From NCBI GenBank assembly GCA_944392735.1, contig CALXXR010000113.1, positions 1 to 40,437 of the forward strand: a stretch of DNA of 40,437 nucleotides, given 5' to 3'. Below, one piece after another: positions 32,138 through 39,937 of this stretch. The position numbers were made by a program, and so were the translations under genes. The stretch's first letter is position 1. Every line of letters begins with the position of its first letter. A model generated the notes under the pieces. It searched no databases and had not been told where the DNA came from. It saw only the letters and a list, made by a program, of their open reading frames with translations. This DNA is from an uncultured Spirochaetaceae bacterium (GTDB lineage: Bacteria; Spirochaetota; Spirochaetia; Sphaerochaetales; Sphaerochaetaceae).

Positions 32138-33310
32138 TCAGCGGACTGAATCCAGAGCCTGTGCCAGGTCTGCCTTGAGCAGGTCCAGATCCTCAAGGCC
32201 TGCATGGACCCTGATGAGCGAGACCCTGTCATCGGGGATCGGCTTGCCGGGAGCGAACTGCGTCGCTGCCGGATCGAAGAGGCTCTCATATCCTCCCCAG
32301 CTGACTGCGCGCTTGAAGAACTTCACGCTGTTCGTGATCTTCTTGATCTTCTCGACATCCCTCGTCTTGAGGCGGAAGGAGAAGAGTCCGCTTCCTCCGC
32401 GCAGCTGCTCCTTCGCAAGATCGTACTGCGGGAACGATGGCAGGAGCGGATAGAGCACGCTCTCCACGTCATCCCTCTCCTCCAGGAACTTGGCAAGCCC
32501 GAGCGCGTTGGCATAATGGACCGGCATCCTGATGTGCAGCGTGCGGATGTTCCTCATGATCAGCCATGCCATGAAGGGATCTGGAACAGGTCCGAGCGGA
32601 AGGAACTCCGTATTGAAGATGTGCGTGATATCCTCTTCGGATCCCATGATGGCACCGGCGATGAGATCGGAGTTGCCTCCGAGGTACTTCGTCGCCGAAT
32701 GCACGACGATATCGATGCCATAGTCGATCGGATTCTGGTAGATCGGAGTCGCCCATGTGTTGTCGATGATCGTCTTGATATGGTGCGCCTTGGCGAGTTC
32801 CGCAACCTGCTTCAGAGGCTGGAGCTTGAAGGTGAACGTCGCGGGGCTTTCAAGGTAGATGACCTTCGTGTTGGGCCTTATGGCCTCCTCGAACTGTTCA
32901 ATCTTCGTGCCCTCTACGAATGTCGCTGTCACTCCGAAGCGCGGAAGATACTCATTGAACATGTATCTGGTCCAGCTGTAGGAGTTGTCCACGACGACGC
33001 AGTGGTCGCCCGACTTCACCTGAGCCAGGATCGCGCAGGAGATGGCGGCGACGCCGCTTCCCACGAGCTTTGCGCGCTCTGCATGCTCAAGTGCCGCAAG
33101 CTTCCTCTCGCAGAGGTTCACCGTCGGGTTGTTGCCTCTGGAATAGATGAACTTGTGCGCCTCGTCGGCAAGAGCCGCCTGGAAGTCCTCGAAGGACTTG
33201 AAGCAGAAGATCGAAGTCTGGAAGATCGGCGGTGCGACCGCGTTGGACGGGAAGTCCCTCTCTCCCAGATGATGAAGTATCTCGCTGACCGGATACTGCT
33301 CAGCATTCAT
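32138..33310 (-). CDS. Cys/Met-metabolism PLP enzyme, cystathionine beta-lyase-like
   Basis: This 390-residue fold-type I PLP enzyme has YSRGNNPTVNLCERKLAALE near residues 55-74. Next come VVDNSYSWTRYMFNEYLPRFG, VIYLESPATFTFKLQPLKQ, IIDNTWATPIYQNPIDYGIDIVVHSATKYLGGNSD with the PLP Lys in SATKY, then FKRAVSWGGYESL and LIRVHAGLEDLDLLKADL. The SWGGYESL and IRVHAGLED blocks are those of MetC-type beta-lyases. Members cleave C-S bonds in cystathionine or other thioethers. It lies inside the sugar operon, 15 bases before the first permease gene's stop, with AGGAGG before the ATG. A C-S lyase inside such an operon is the oddest element of locus B. Confidence 0.9.
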   Translation of the reverse strand: MNAEQYPVSEILHHLGERDFPSNAVAPPIFQTSIFCFKSFEDFQAALADEAHKFIYSRGNNPTVNLCERKLAALEHAERAKLVGSGVAAISCAILAQVKSGDHCVVVDNSYSWTRYMFNEYLPRFGVTATFVEGTKIEQFEEAIRPNTKVIYLESPATFTFKLQPLKQVAELAKAHHIKTIIDNTWATPIYQNPIDYGIDIVVHSATKYLGGNSDLIAGAIMGSEEDITHIFNTEFLPLGPVPDPFMAWLIMRNIRTLHIRMPVHYANALGLAKFLEERDDVESVLYPLLPSFPQYDLAKEQLRGGSGLFSFRLKTRDVEKIKKITNSVKFFKRAVSWGGYESLFDPAATQFAPGKPIPDDRVSLIRVHAGLEDLDLLKADLAQALDSVR

Positions 33311-33325
33311 AGCCGGATTCCTCCT

Positions 33326-34168
33326 TTAACCCTTGACGCCGCCGTCCGTGAGACCTGCGACGATGTATTTCTGGCCGATTCCGAAGACGATGATCGTCGG
33401 AAGGAGCGCAACGACGATTCCTGCGCTCATGACATCCCAGCTGATTCCAGCCTTGGAGATGAACGAATTGAGCGCGACGGGGACGGTCATCTTGCTGCTG
33501 CTGTTGATGAGCATGACAGCGAGGAAGAGCTCGTTCCACACGTTGATGAACGCGAAGCAGAAGATCGCAGCCATTCCCGGAAGCGTCATCGGAAGGACGA
33601 CCTTCGTGATCGACTGGAAGAGGTTGCACCCATCGATCTCGGCAGCCTCCTCGAGGCTCTTGGGGATGCGGTCGAAGAAGCTCTTGCTCATGATGGTGCA
33701 GAACGCGACGACCGTTGCGATGTAGACGACTCCAAGCGCTCCCCTGTTGTCCACGGCATGGACCGCTGAGAATATCCTGAAGAGCGGGACCATGATGATG
33801 AACGTAGGTATCGTCTGCGTGAAGTACATAACCAGCTCGATCACGCCCTTGATGCGCTGTCTGGTGAACCTAGAGAGCGCGAATCCGCTCATGATGGCTA
33901 TGACCATGGCGCCGAATGAGGCGAAGAGCGAGATGATCAGCGAGTTCTTGAAGTAGACGCCGAAGTTGCTGAACGAGAAGAGCTTCTCATAGCTTGCCAG
34001 CGACGGCTTCGATGGGATCAGCGTGAGCGGAACGGTGTAGATCTCATCGCCGCTCTTGATGCTCGTGATGAATATCCAGTAGAGAGGGATGATCGCCGCA
34101 AAGAGGTAGAGGGCGAGCATGACTACCCTGAAGACCTTGTAGGCCATTTTCTTCTTTCTGTTGATCAT
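33326..34168 (-). CDS. Sugar ABC transporter permease, MalG type
   Basis: This 280-residue inner-membrane protein of the family-1 carbohydrate importers has six hydrophobic helices, from FRVVMLALYLFAAIIPLYWI onward. The EAA loop is SLEEAAEIDGCNLFQSITKVVLPMTLPGM near residues 180-210, and the end (GQKYIVAGLTDGGVKG) is a hallmark of MalG-like subunits. Its start overlaps the stop of the partner permease gene by four bases. No ATPase gene is in the operon, so a shared MsmK/UgpC-like ATPase elsewhere is expected. Confidence 0.93.
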   Translation of the reverse strand: MINRKKKMAYKVFRVVMLALYLFAAIIPLYWIFITSIKSGDEIYTVPLTLIPSKPSLASYEKLFSFSNFGVYFKNSLIISLFASFGAMVIAIMSGFALSRFTRQRIKGVIELVMYFTQTIPTFIIMVPLFRIFSAVHAVDNRGALGVVYIATVVAFCTIMSKSFFDRIPKSLEEAAEIDGCNLFQSITKVVLPMTLPGMAAIFCFAFINVWNELFLAVMLINSSSKMTVPVALNSFISKAGISWDVMSAGIVVALLPTIIVFGIGQKYIVAGLTDGGVKG

Positions 34169-35043
34169 ACGTCATCTCCTGAGGATTTCGTCAGCCTGAG
34201 ATATATGACTGAATAGACGAAGAGGATGACCATGATGATCACGCCGATGGCTGATCCCTTTCCATAGTCATACTCCTTGAATACGGTGTTGATCATCTGC
34301 GTTGCGAGGATGTTGGTGCTGTTGACAGGACCGCCATTCGTCATAGCGTAGATGATGTCCGGGAAGTTCACGATCCACATCGTGCGGAGCAGAAGCGTGC
34401 TGATGATCGTCGGCTTGATGTATGGGATCGTGACGGAGAAGAGCTGCCTGACGACTCCGCAGCCATCGATGACAGCCGCCTCGTACAGATCGTTCGGAAC
34501 CGACTGCAGCGCTGCGAGGAGCATGATGCCGAAGAACGGGATTCCATACCAGACGTTCGTCACGATGACGCTGAACATGGCGATCTTCGGATTGGAGAGC
34601 CAGCCGATCGGCTCATCGATGATCCCGATCCTCGTGAGTATATCGTTGAAGAGTCCGAACTGGCCATTGAACAGCCAGGACCAGAGAAGACCGATTGCGA
34701 ATCCAGAGAGAGCGTATCCATAGAATACGAATCCGGAGTAGACGCCACGGCCAGCGAAGGGCTTCTTCAGGAGAAGCGCCAGGCCGAAGCCGAGCAGGAA
34801 CTGGAACATCAGCGAGAAGATGGTCCATATGACCGTATTGCCGAGTATCTGCCAGAAGCTGACATTCGGATTGCCGATGACCGCCTTGAAATTGTCGAGA
34901 CCGATGAAATGGACATTGGTCAGATCGAACATGTTATAGTTCTGGAACGCCATCACGATGCCGCGTGCCAGAGGGAAATACAGGAAAGCAACAACCAGCA
35001 GGAATGCTGGGATCATCATCAGAATGTACCACTTGTTCTTCAC
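34165..35043 (-). CDS. Sugar ABC transporter permease, MalF type
   Basis: This 292-residue partner permease begins WYILMMIPAFLLVVAFLYFPLARGIVMAF and has six hydrophobic helices. The EAA loop is LYEAAVIDGCGVVRQLFSVTIPYIKP near residues 190-215, and YAMTNGGPVNSTNILATQ follows, as usual for MalF/UgpA-type subunits. The start is a GTG six bases after GGAGG. It forms the channel with the MalG-type subunit and receives its ligand from the binding protein encoded upstream. Confidence 0.93.
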   Translation of the reverse strand: MKNKWYILMMIPAFLLVVAFLYFPLARGIVMAFQNYNMFDLTNVHFIGLDNFKAVIGNPNVSFWQILGNTVIWTIFSLMFQFLLGFGLALLLKKPFAGRGVYSGFVFYGYALSGFAIGLLWSWLFNGQFGLFNDILTRIGIIDEPIGWLSNPKIAMFSVIVTNVWYGIPFFGIMLLAALQSVPNDLYEAAVIDGCGVVRQLFSVTIPYIKPTIISTLLLRTMWIVNFPDIIYAMTNGGPVNSTNILATQMINTVFKEYDYGKGSAIGVIIMVILFVYSVIYLRLTKSSGDDV

Positions 35044-35070
35044 CTGCCATCCTCCTTTTTTGGGAAAACC

Positions 35071-35103
35071 AGGCCTAGGAGAACCCCCTTGTCTCCCAGG
35101 CCT
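35071..35103 (-). terminator. Intercistronic hairpin after the locus B binding-protein gene
   Basis: AGGCCTAGGAGA (35071-35082) pairs with TCTCCCAGGCCT (35092-35103) at 11 of 12 positions with a 9-nt loop. On the minus strand CCTGGTTTTCCCAAAAAAGGAGG follows. It stands in the same place as the hairpin in locus A and likely keeps binding-protein mRNA in excess. Confidence 0.65.
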
Positions 35104-35127
35104 TCGTCATCTAGAACTGCGTGAAGA

Positions 35128-36399
35128 TCAGAATCCCCAGTAGTCGGACCATGTCTGGATCGCTTCGTCGATGGTGATGTTGCCAAGGAGGAGCGACTGC
35201 ATGGACTGCTCCTGCACCTGTGCCCATGCCGGGTACTCCGGTGCGTCGAGCGGGTACTTCACGAATACGGTGTTCTCATCGTTGAGCTCCTCAGCCCAAG
35301 CCTGGTATCCACCGGTGCTGAAGTATGGATCCTCCTGGAATACGGAGTTGTAGATCGGGAGCGGACCATATGCCTTGCAGAATGCCGCGTTGTTCTCAGG
35401 GGATGTCATCCACTTGATGAAGTCCCAGGCCTCCTGCGGGTGCTTGCTGGTCGTCGGGATCGAAAGTCCGTTGAAGCCATAGTCGAGATACCTCTTGCCC
35501 GTTGTTCCTACCGGAAGGGGAACGACCGTGTACTGCGAAGGATCGAGCTGGCCTGCGAAGGAGCTGAACGTATCGGGATCCTGGATGAGGAACGGAGTCG
35601 TTCCGGATACGAATCCATTGATCTGCTCATTGAAGCCCCAGTTGATCGAATCCGGCGGGCATGCTGTCCTGAAGACATCCACGTACTTGGCGAGCGCTTC
35701 GCGTCCAGCCTCGTTGTCGAGGAAGAACTTGCCGTCGAGGCCCTCGTGGAAGTTGTCGACGTTGACGTTGCCTACGTCGCCGAGGAGCATCATATCGCTG
35801 ATCTTATAGGTGTTGGCCTTGCCCCTGAATGCCAGTCCATACTGTCCAGGAGCCTTTCCAGTAAGCTCCTTGCATGCAGCATAGAGCTCATCCATCGTCG
35901 TCGGGATCTCGATGCCATACTGATCGAGGATGTCGGTCCTAACGAAGAGAGCCTTCACATAGAAGAACTGGGGAACGAAGTAAGGAGTATCGTTGACTGT
36001 CTTTGCCGCTTCCCATGTGAGGTCCATCCAGTCATCCGTTGCATCCCAGTTTTCGAGGTACGGAGTGAGGTCGGTGAGCTTGCCGTTGTTGACGAACTGC
36101 TTGACCGTGTAGTCCCTGGTCTCGATGATGTCGAGCTCCTGGTTGCTGTTGAGCATCATCGTGAGCTTGTTGTCTGCCTGCTCATACGGTGGGGAGATGA
36201 GCTCGATCTCGATGCCGGGATTCTGAGCCTCATACTCATCTATCATGCCCTGGATGACCTGCGTACGCGACGGGCTGGTCATCGTCTCTACGAATGTAAG
36301 CTTGACGGTTCCGGACTGCCCTCCTTCCTCTGCGCCGCCTGCAAAGACGCCGCCGATGAGCACTGCGAGAACCAGAAGCGCTGCTATCGCCTTTCTCAT
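35128..36399 (-). CDS. Periplasmic sugar-binding protein, family 1 (MalE/UgpB type)
   Basis: This 423-residue secreted protein starts at 36399, after AGGAGG, with signal peptide MRKAIAALLVLAVLIGGVFA and no lipobox cysteine. The mature protein shows VKLTFVETMTSPSRTQVIQGMIDEYEAQNPGIEIELI, the N-terminal block of family-1 binding proteins. PTTMDELYAACKEL, GFNGLSIPTTSKHPQEAWDFIKWMTS and a C-terminal YPAWAQVQEQSMQSLLLGNITIDEAI follow. Such proteins bind oligosaccharides, glycosides or glycerol-3-phosphate esters rather than free pentoses in most studied cases. It is the first gene of locus B and lies next to a LacI-type operator. Confidence 0.92.
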   Translation of the reverse strand: MRKAIAALLVLAVLIGGVFAGGAEEGGQSGTVKLTFVETMTSPSRTQVIQGMIDEYEAQNPGIEIELISPPYEQADNKLTMMLNSNQELDIIETRDYTVKQFVNNGKLTDLTPYLENWDATDDWMDLTWEAAKTVNDTPYFVPQFFYVKALFVRTDILDQYGIEIPTTMDELYAACKELTGKAPGQYGLAFRGKANTYKISDMMLLGDVGNVNVDNFHEGLDGKFFLDNEAGREALAKYVDVFRTACPPDSINWGFNEQINGFVSGTTPFLIQDPDTFSSFAGQLDPSQYTVVPLPVGTTGKRYLDYGFNGLSIPTTSKHPQEAWDFIKWMTSPENNAAFCKAYGPLPIYNSVFQEDPYFSTGGYQAWAEELNDENTVFVKYPLDAPEYPAWAQVQEQSMQSLLLGNITIDEAIQTWSDYWGF

Positions 36400-36422
36400 G
36401 ATATTTCCTCCTATTGTTTCTG

Positions 36423-36438
36423 GCGTTAACGTAAACGC
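36423..36438. promoter_or_regulatory. LacI-type operator before locus B
   Basis: GCGTTAACGTAAACGC matches its own reverse complement at 14 of 16 positions and has the central CG-containing, A/T-flanked form of LacI-family operators. It lies 24 bases upstream of the binding-protein ATG, just downstream of the likely promoter, where a bound repressor would block transcription. Confidence 0.75.
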
Positions 36439-36455
36439 AAAAAGCTGATACATAA

Positions 36456-36483
36456 ACTTTAAAGCATCTCCACCAAATTGCAA
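36456..36483 (-). promoter_or_regulatory. Candidate promoter of the locus B operon
   Basis: On the minus strand TTGCAA (36483-36478), a 16-nt spacer and TAAAGT (36461-36456) lie upstream of the operator. A second reading, TTGGTG (36476-36471) with TATGTA 16 bases on, is equally possible. Either places the operator at or just after the start of transcription. Confidence 0.4.
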
Positions 36484-36581
36484 CAGGAAAATGGCAGAGA
36501 AAACGCAGGGAGAAGCAGAAAATGTACAGATTTGCGTATCTCTTGTCGATATATCCAGTTATCGGAAACGATCATGGGTTG

Positions 36582-36634
36582 TTCATGAAAATTCATGAAA
36601 GATAATGCAAAATCAATGAAATTCCGATCATTGA
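36582..36634. repeat. Palindromic repeats upstream of the LacI-type gene
   Basis: TTCATGAAA is repeated at 36582-36590 and 36592-36600; its core TTCATGAA is a perfect palindrome. Just after, TCAATGA (36613-36619) and TCATTGA (36628-36634) form a 7-bp inverted repeat around 8 nt. They differ from the 36423 operator and suggest a second regulator or an autoregulatory site near the regulator's promoter. Confidence 0.5.
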
Positions 36635-36636
36635 AT

Positions 36637-36665
36637 TTGCAAAAATCTGCAAACGCCTGCAGAAT
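36637..36665 (+). promoter_or_regulatory. Promoter of the LacI-type regulator, leaderless type
   Basis: TTGCAA (36637-36642), a 17-nt spacer and CAGAAT (36660-36665) are followed by GTAGCC and the ATG at 36672. There is no ribosome-binding site. The geometry equals that of the DeoR-type gene. Confidence 0.55.
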
Positions 36666-36671
36666 GTAGCC

Positions 36672-37664
36672 ATGAACAGCAGACCAACGCTCAAGGAGCT
36701 CTCGGCGATGACCGGCGTCTCGATGGCGACGATATCGAGGGCCCTATCGAATCCAGGCAAGGTCAGGCCGGCGACGCGGATGCGCATCGAGGCGGCGATC
36801 AGGGAATTCAGGCAGAAGTCAAGCTCGGGCAGGAGCGGGCTCATAGGCATGATCGTCCCCGATATCGCCAATGAATTCTTCCCTCTGATGCTCTCCGGCG
36901 TCGAGGGCGAAGGCAGCGAAAGCGGCTGCACCGTCATGCTCTGCAGCTGCAACGGGCAGATGAAGGCTGAGGAGAGGGCCTTGAGGAAGCTGCTGGATAT
37001 CGGAGTCGACGGCATCATATACATCACTTCAGGATCGGCCCCTCCCCTGCTGAAGGAGACGATCGCCTCCCAATCCCTTCCAGTCATCTTCCTGGACAGG
37101 GATCCCGGCATTCCCGGAACTGCACTCATAACCACCGACAACCGCAACGGGATGCTTCAGGCAGCGAGGTACCTTGCCACGCTTGGGCACCGCAGGATCC
37201 TCTACCTCGGCGGCAGCGAAGGAACATCGACCGAGATGCTGCGCTGGCAGGGATTCATGGAGGCCATGGCCGATGCCTCCATCCATGGCGATGCCATAGG
37301 AGAGCTCCATGCGGGCTTCTCCGCCTCTGCTGCATACGAGGCGGTGAAGGATCTGATCGCCGTCGGAGGATTCGGCTATACAGCCATCGCGGCAGCCAAC
37401 GACGTGATGGCCCTCGGCGCGCTCAAGGCCATAAGGGAGGCGAAGAAGAGGGTTCCGGAGGATGTCTCGATCATCGGATACGACGATATCCCTTCAGCAG
37501 CATTCTCCGATCTCACGACGGTCCGGCAGCCGTTCATGGAGATGGGACGCAGCGCGATCCTGCAGCTCATGGCCGCGATATCCGACTGCAGCATGCCCCA
37601 GAAGCGGACGGTGCTTCCCAGCAGCATCGTCTTCAGGGGCACATGCGCCATCGCCAGGGATTGA
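36672..37664 (+). CDS. LacI-family transcriptional regulator
   Basis: This 330-residue protein has a LacI helix-turn-helix at residues 5-30: TLKELSAMTGVSMATISRAL, followed by the hinge-side SNPGKVRPATRMRIEAAI. The periplasmic-binding-protein-like effector domain shows LIGMIVPDIANEFFPLMLSGVE, ARYLATLGHRRILYLGG, AANDVMALGALKAI, VSIIGYDDIPSAAFSDLTTVRQP and a final ILQLMAAI. It probably represses the divergent locus B operon through the operator at 36423 and may also control the alpha-xylosidase gene downstream. The ATG has no ribosome-binding site but sits six bases past a -10 box. Confidence 0.93.
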   Translation: MNSRPTLKELSAMTGVSMATISRALSNPGKVRPATRMRIEAAIREFRQKSSSGRSGLIGMIVPDIANEFFPLMLSGVEGEGSESGCTVMLCSCNGQMKAEERALRKLLDIGVDGIIYITSGSAPPLLKETIASQSLPVIFLDRDPGIPGTALITTDNRNGMLQAARYLATLGHRRILYLGGSEGTSTEMLRWQGFMEAMADASIHGDAIGELHAGFSASAAYEAVKDLIAVGGFGYTAIAAANDVMALGALKAIREAKKRVPEDVSIIGYDDIPSAAFSDLTTVRQPFMEMGRSAILQLMAAISDCSMPQKRTVLPSSIVFRGTCAIARD

Positions 37665-37696
37665 TGGAAAACAGCCATCGATGCGCAGGAACGTGC

Positions 37697-37702
37697 TAGA
37701 AT
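37697..37702 (+). promoter_or_regulatory. Possible -10 box before the alpha-xylosidase gene
   Basis: TAGAAT lies 34 bases before the ATG at 37737, followed by a GGAGG and, nearer the start, GAAGGA. The -35 region is weak, so the gene may also be read from the LacI-type promoter. A 19-codon frame (37681-37740) ends in an ATGA overlap with the gene; it may be chance. Confidence 0.35.
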
Positions 37703-37736
37703 CCATCCCGAAGGAGGCGGCAAGGGCCGAAGGACA

Positions 37737-39911
37737 ATGAGATTCAGGAATGGGTTCTGGCATTTGGATGACGACGTATCGCTGTATTCGAACAGGCACT
37801 ATATCGAAGCGGAGGCGAGCGACGGCAAGCTCACGCTTTATGCATGCTCATCTCCTGCAGTACGCAGGGACGACACGCTCAACGAACCAGTCATAACGAC
37901 GGAGATCACCGCGGTCGCGGATGGAATCCTCCGCGTGGATGCATACCATCACAAAGGAGGGAATCCGGAGAAGCCGTTCCCGCAGATCCCACGCTGCGAT
38001 GCAGAGGTGGGGGACTTCCATATATCCGCAGGAGCGCTCAAAGCGGAGCTGAAGGATGGAGAGCTCATCTTCAGCCGCAATGGCAGGGAGCTCACGAGGA
38101 GGTTCTCCAGGCTATCAGGCTGCATGACGACAGCAAATGGCAGGTTCATGGCGGAATACCTGACTACGGGCATCGGGGAGACGTACTATGGACTGGGCGA
38201 ACGGTTCACGGCATTCCCACGCAATGGACAGAAGGTCGAGATGTGGAACCTGGACAGCGGCTGCTCGAGCGAGATGTCGCATAAGAACGTGCCGTTCCTC
38301 GTCTCCTCGCGCCGCTACGGCATCTTCGTCCTCAGCTACGGGAAGGTATCATTCGAGGTGGGAAGCGAGGTCGCAAGCAGCGTGCAGTTCTCCGTGCCAG
38401 GCGAGAGGATCTCGTACTGCATCATCGCCGGCGGCACGATGAAGGACGTCGTCTCGCTCTACACCTCGATCACAGGACGCCCCGCCCTTCCGCCGCGATG
38501 GTCGTTCGGGCTCTGGCTCTCCACCTCATTCGCCACCGACTACGACGAGAAGACGCCGTTCGAATTCGCCGACAGGATGGAGGAGAATGGCATACCGCTC
38601 TCCGTCATCCACTTCGACAGCTTCTGGATGAAGGAGCTGCAGTGGATGGACTTCAGATGGAATCCGAAGTTCTTCCCCGATCCGGAAGGCATGATCAGGA
38701 AGCTCCATGAAAGAGGACTCCGCGTCAGCGTATGGATCAATCCCTACATCGCTCAGAAGTCCCCGAAGTTCGACGAGGGCGTAAGGAACGGATACTTCCT
38801 CAAGCGCAGGGATGGCAGCGTCTGGCAGTGCGATGTCTGGCAGGCGGGCATGGCCATCGTGGACTTCACCAACCCCGAAGCGAGGAAATGGTATCAGGAC
38901 AACCTCAGGCCGCTTGCCGAGATGGGGATCGACTGCTTCAAGACAGACTTCGGCGAGAACATCCCCGTCGATGATATCGAGTGGTACGACGGCTCGGATC
39001 CGCGTCTCATGCACAACCGCTACACATATATCTACAATGAAGCGGTCTTCAGCCTCATGAAGGAGCTGAAGGGCGACGATGCCATCGTATTCACGAGATC
39101 CGGAACGATCGGAAGCCAGAGCTTCCCCGTGCATTGGGCAGGAGACAACGTTGCGACATACTCGTCCATGGCTGAGACGCTCAGGGGCGGACTCTCCCTC
39201 GCCTTCTCCGGCTTCGGATTCTGGAGCCATGACATCGGAGGATTCGAGGAATCGACATCGCCCGACCTCTTCAAGCGATGGCTCGCATTCGGGCTTCTGT
39301 CCTCGCACTCCAGGCTCCATGGCAGCACGTCCTATAGAGTGCCCTGGGCATTCGGAAAGGAAGCATGCCGCGTCGCGGCCTTCTTCGCCAACCTGAAGAA
39401 GAGGATCGAGCCATATCTCTGGCTATGCGCAGAGGAGGCGCACGCCTCAGGCATCCCGATCCTCAGGCCGATGGTGCTCGAGTTCGGACCCGACGATGAG
39501 ATGATCAAGTTCCTGGACAGGCAGTACATGCTCGGCCCATCGCTGCTCGTTGCGCCGGTCTTCAGCGAGGAGGGGCAGGTGAAGTTCTATCTCCCGAAGG
39601 GAAGATGGATATCTCTCATCGATGGCAGCTCGGCAGAAGGCCCCTGCTGGATCGAAAGGACCTATGATTTCCTCTCGCTCCCGCTGTACATGAGAGAGGA
39701 TTCCCTCATCCCAGTCGAGGAGGATGGGCACAGGAGCCTTATAGCCTGCAATGCTTCATCTGCAGCCCTGAAGGGAATCGCAGCCGTCCATGACGGCTCG
39801 ATCGAGCTCGAGGACAGCAGCATCGAGAGCGTCATCGCCATCGATTCCGACGGCAAGGGCGGAAGCTGCAGGCGCACTCTTGTCCCGATCGACGGAATCG
39901 TCAGGCTCTGA
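37737..39911 (+). CDS. yicI: Alpha-xylosidase, glycoside hydrolase family 31 (YicI-like)
   Basis: This 724-residue cytoplasmic enzyme is close to E. coli YicI (772 residues) over its whole length. The catalytic nucleophile is D404 in CFKTDFGENIP and the acid/base is D470 in PVHWAGDNVATYSSMAE. Other family blocks are GETYYGLGERF, LWLSTSFATDYDE, SVWINPYIAQKSP and SHDIGGFEES. It should release xylose from alpha-xylosides such as isoprimeverose, a xyloglucan fragment. Where YicI has Cys in HFDCFWM this enzyme has Ser (S295), near the xylose-recognising pocket, so specificity may be somewhat shifted. There is no signal peptide; the substrate must be imported, perhaps by the locus B transporter. 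A GAAGGA lies four bases before the ATG. Confidence 0.9.
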   Translation: MRFRNGFWHLDDDVSLYSNRHYIEAEASDGKLTLYACSSPAVRRDDTLNEPVITTEITAVADGILRVDAYHHKGGNPEKPFPQIPRCDAEVGDFHISAGALKAELKDGELIFSRNGRELTRRFSRLSGCMTTANGRFMAEYLTTGIGETYYGLGERFTAFPRNGQKVEMWNLDSGCSSEMSHKNVPFLVSSRRYGIFVLSYGKVSFEVGSEVASSVQFSVPGERISYCIIAGGTMKDVVSLYTSITGRPALPPRWSFGLWLSTSFATDYDEKTPFEFADRMEENGIPLSVIHFDSFWMKELQWMDFRWNPKFFPDPEGMIRKLHERGLRVSVWINPYIAQKSPKFDEGVRNGYFLKRRDGSVWQCDVWQAGMAIVDFTNPEARKWYQDNLRPLAEMGIDCFKTDFGENIPVDDIEWYDGSDPRLMHNRYTYIYNEAVFSLMKELKGDDAIVFTRSGTIGSQSFPVHWAGDNVATYSSMAETLRGGLSLAFSGFGFWSHDIGGFEESTSPDLFKRWLAFGLLSSHSRLHGSTSYRVPWAFGKEACRVAAFFANLKKRIEPYLWLCAEEAHASGIPILRPMVLEFGPDDEMIKFLDRQYMLGPSLLVAPVFSEEGQVKFYLPKGRWISLIDGSSAEGPCWIERTYDFLSLPLYMREDSLIPVEEDGHRSLIACNASSAALKGIAAVHDGSIELEDSSIESVIAIDSDGKGGSCRRTLVPIDGIVRL

Positions 39912-39919
39912 GGCGACAT

Positions 39920-39937
39920 GCGGGGCTGTTGCCCCGC
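39920..39937 (+). terminator. Hairpin after the alpha-xylosidase gene
   Basis: GCGGGGC-TGTT-GCCCCGC forms a perfect 7-bp stem eight bases after the stop codon. It lacks a T-run, so it may be inefficient. Its loop and right arm overlap the -35 box of the proS promoter. Confidence 0.55.

Noticed and set aside
37681-37740. 19-codon ORF overlapping the alpha-xylosidase start
   Set aside because: It ends in an ATGA overlap, but the frame also continues antisense-like from inside the lacI-type gene and there is no own ribosome-binding site, so chance is likely.
22623-39911. Sulfoquinovose degradation (sulfo-EMP or sulfo-TK type)
   Set aside because: The kinase resembles YihV at its C-terminus, and a GH31 enzyme and split transketolases are present. 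However, the GH31 matches YicI rather than a sulfoquinovosidase, no isomerase or sulfolactaldehyde reductase or dehydrogenase is encoded, and the YihV sulfonate-site residue near the N-terminus is not kept.
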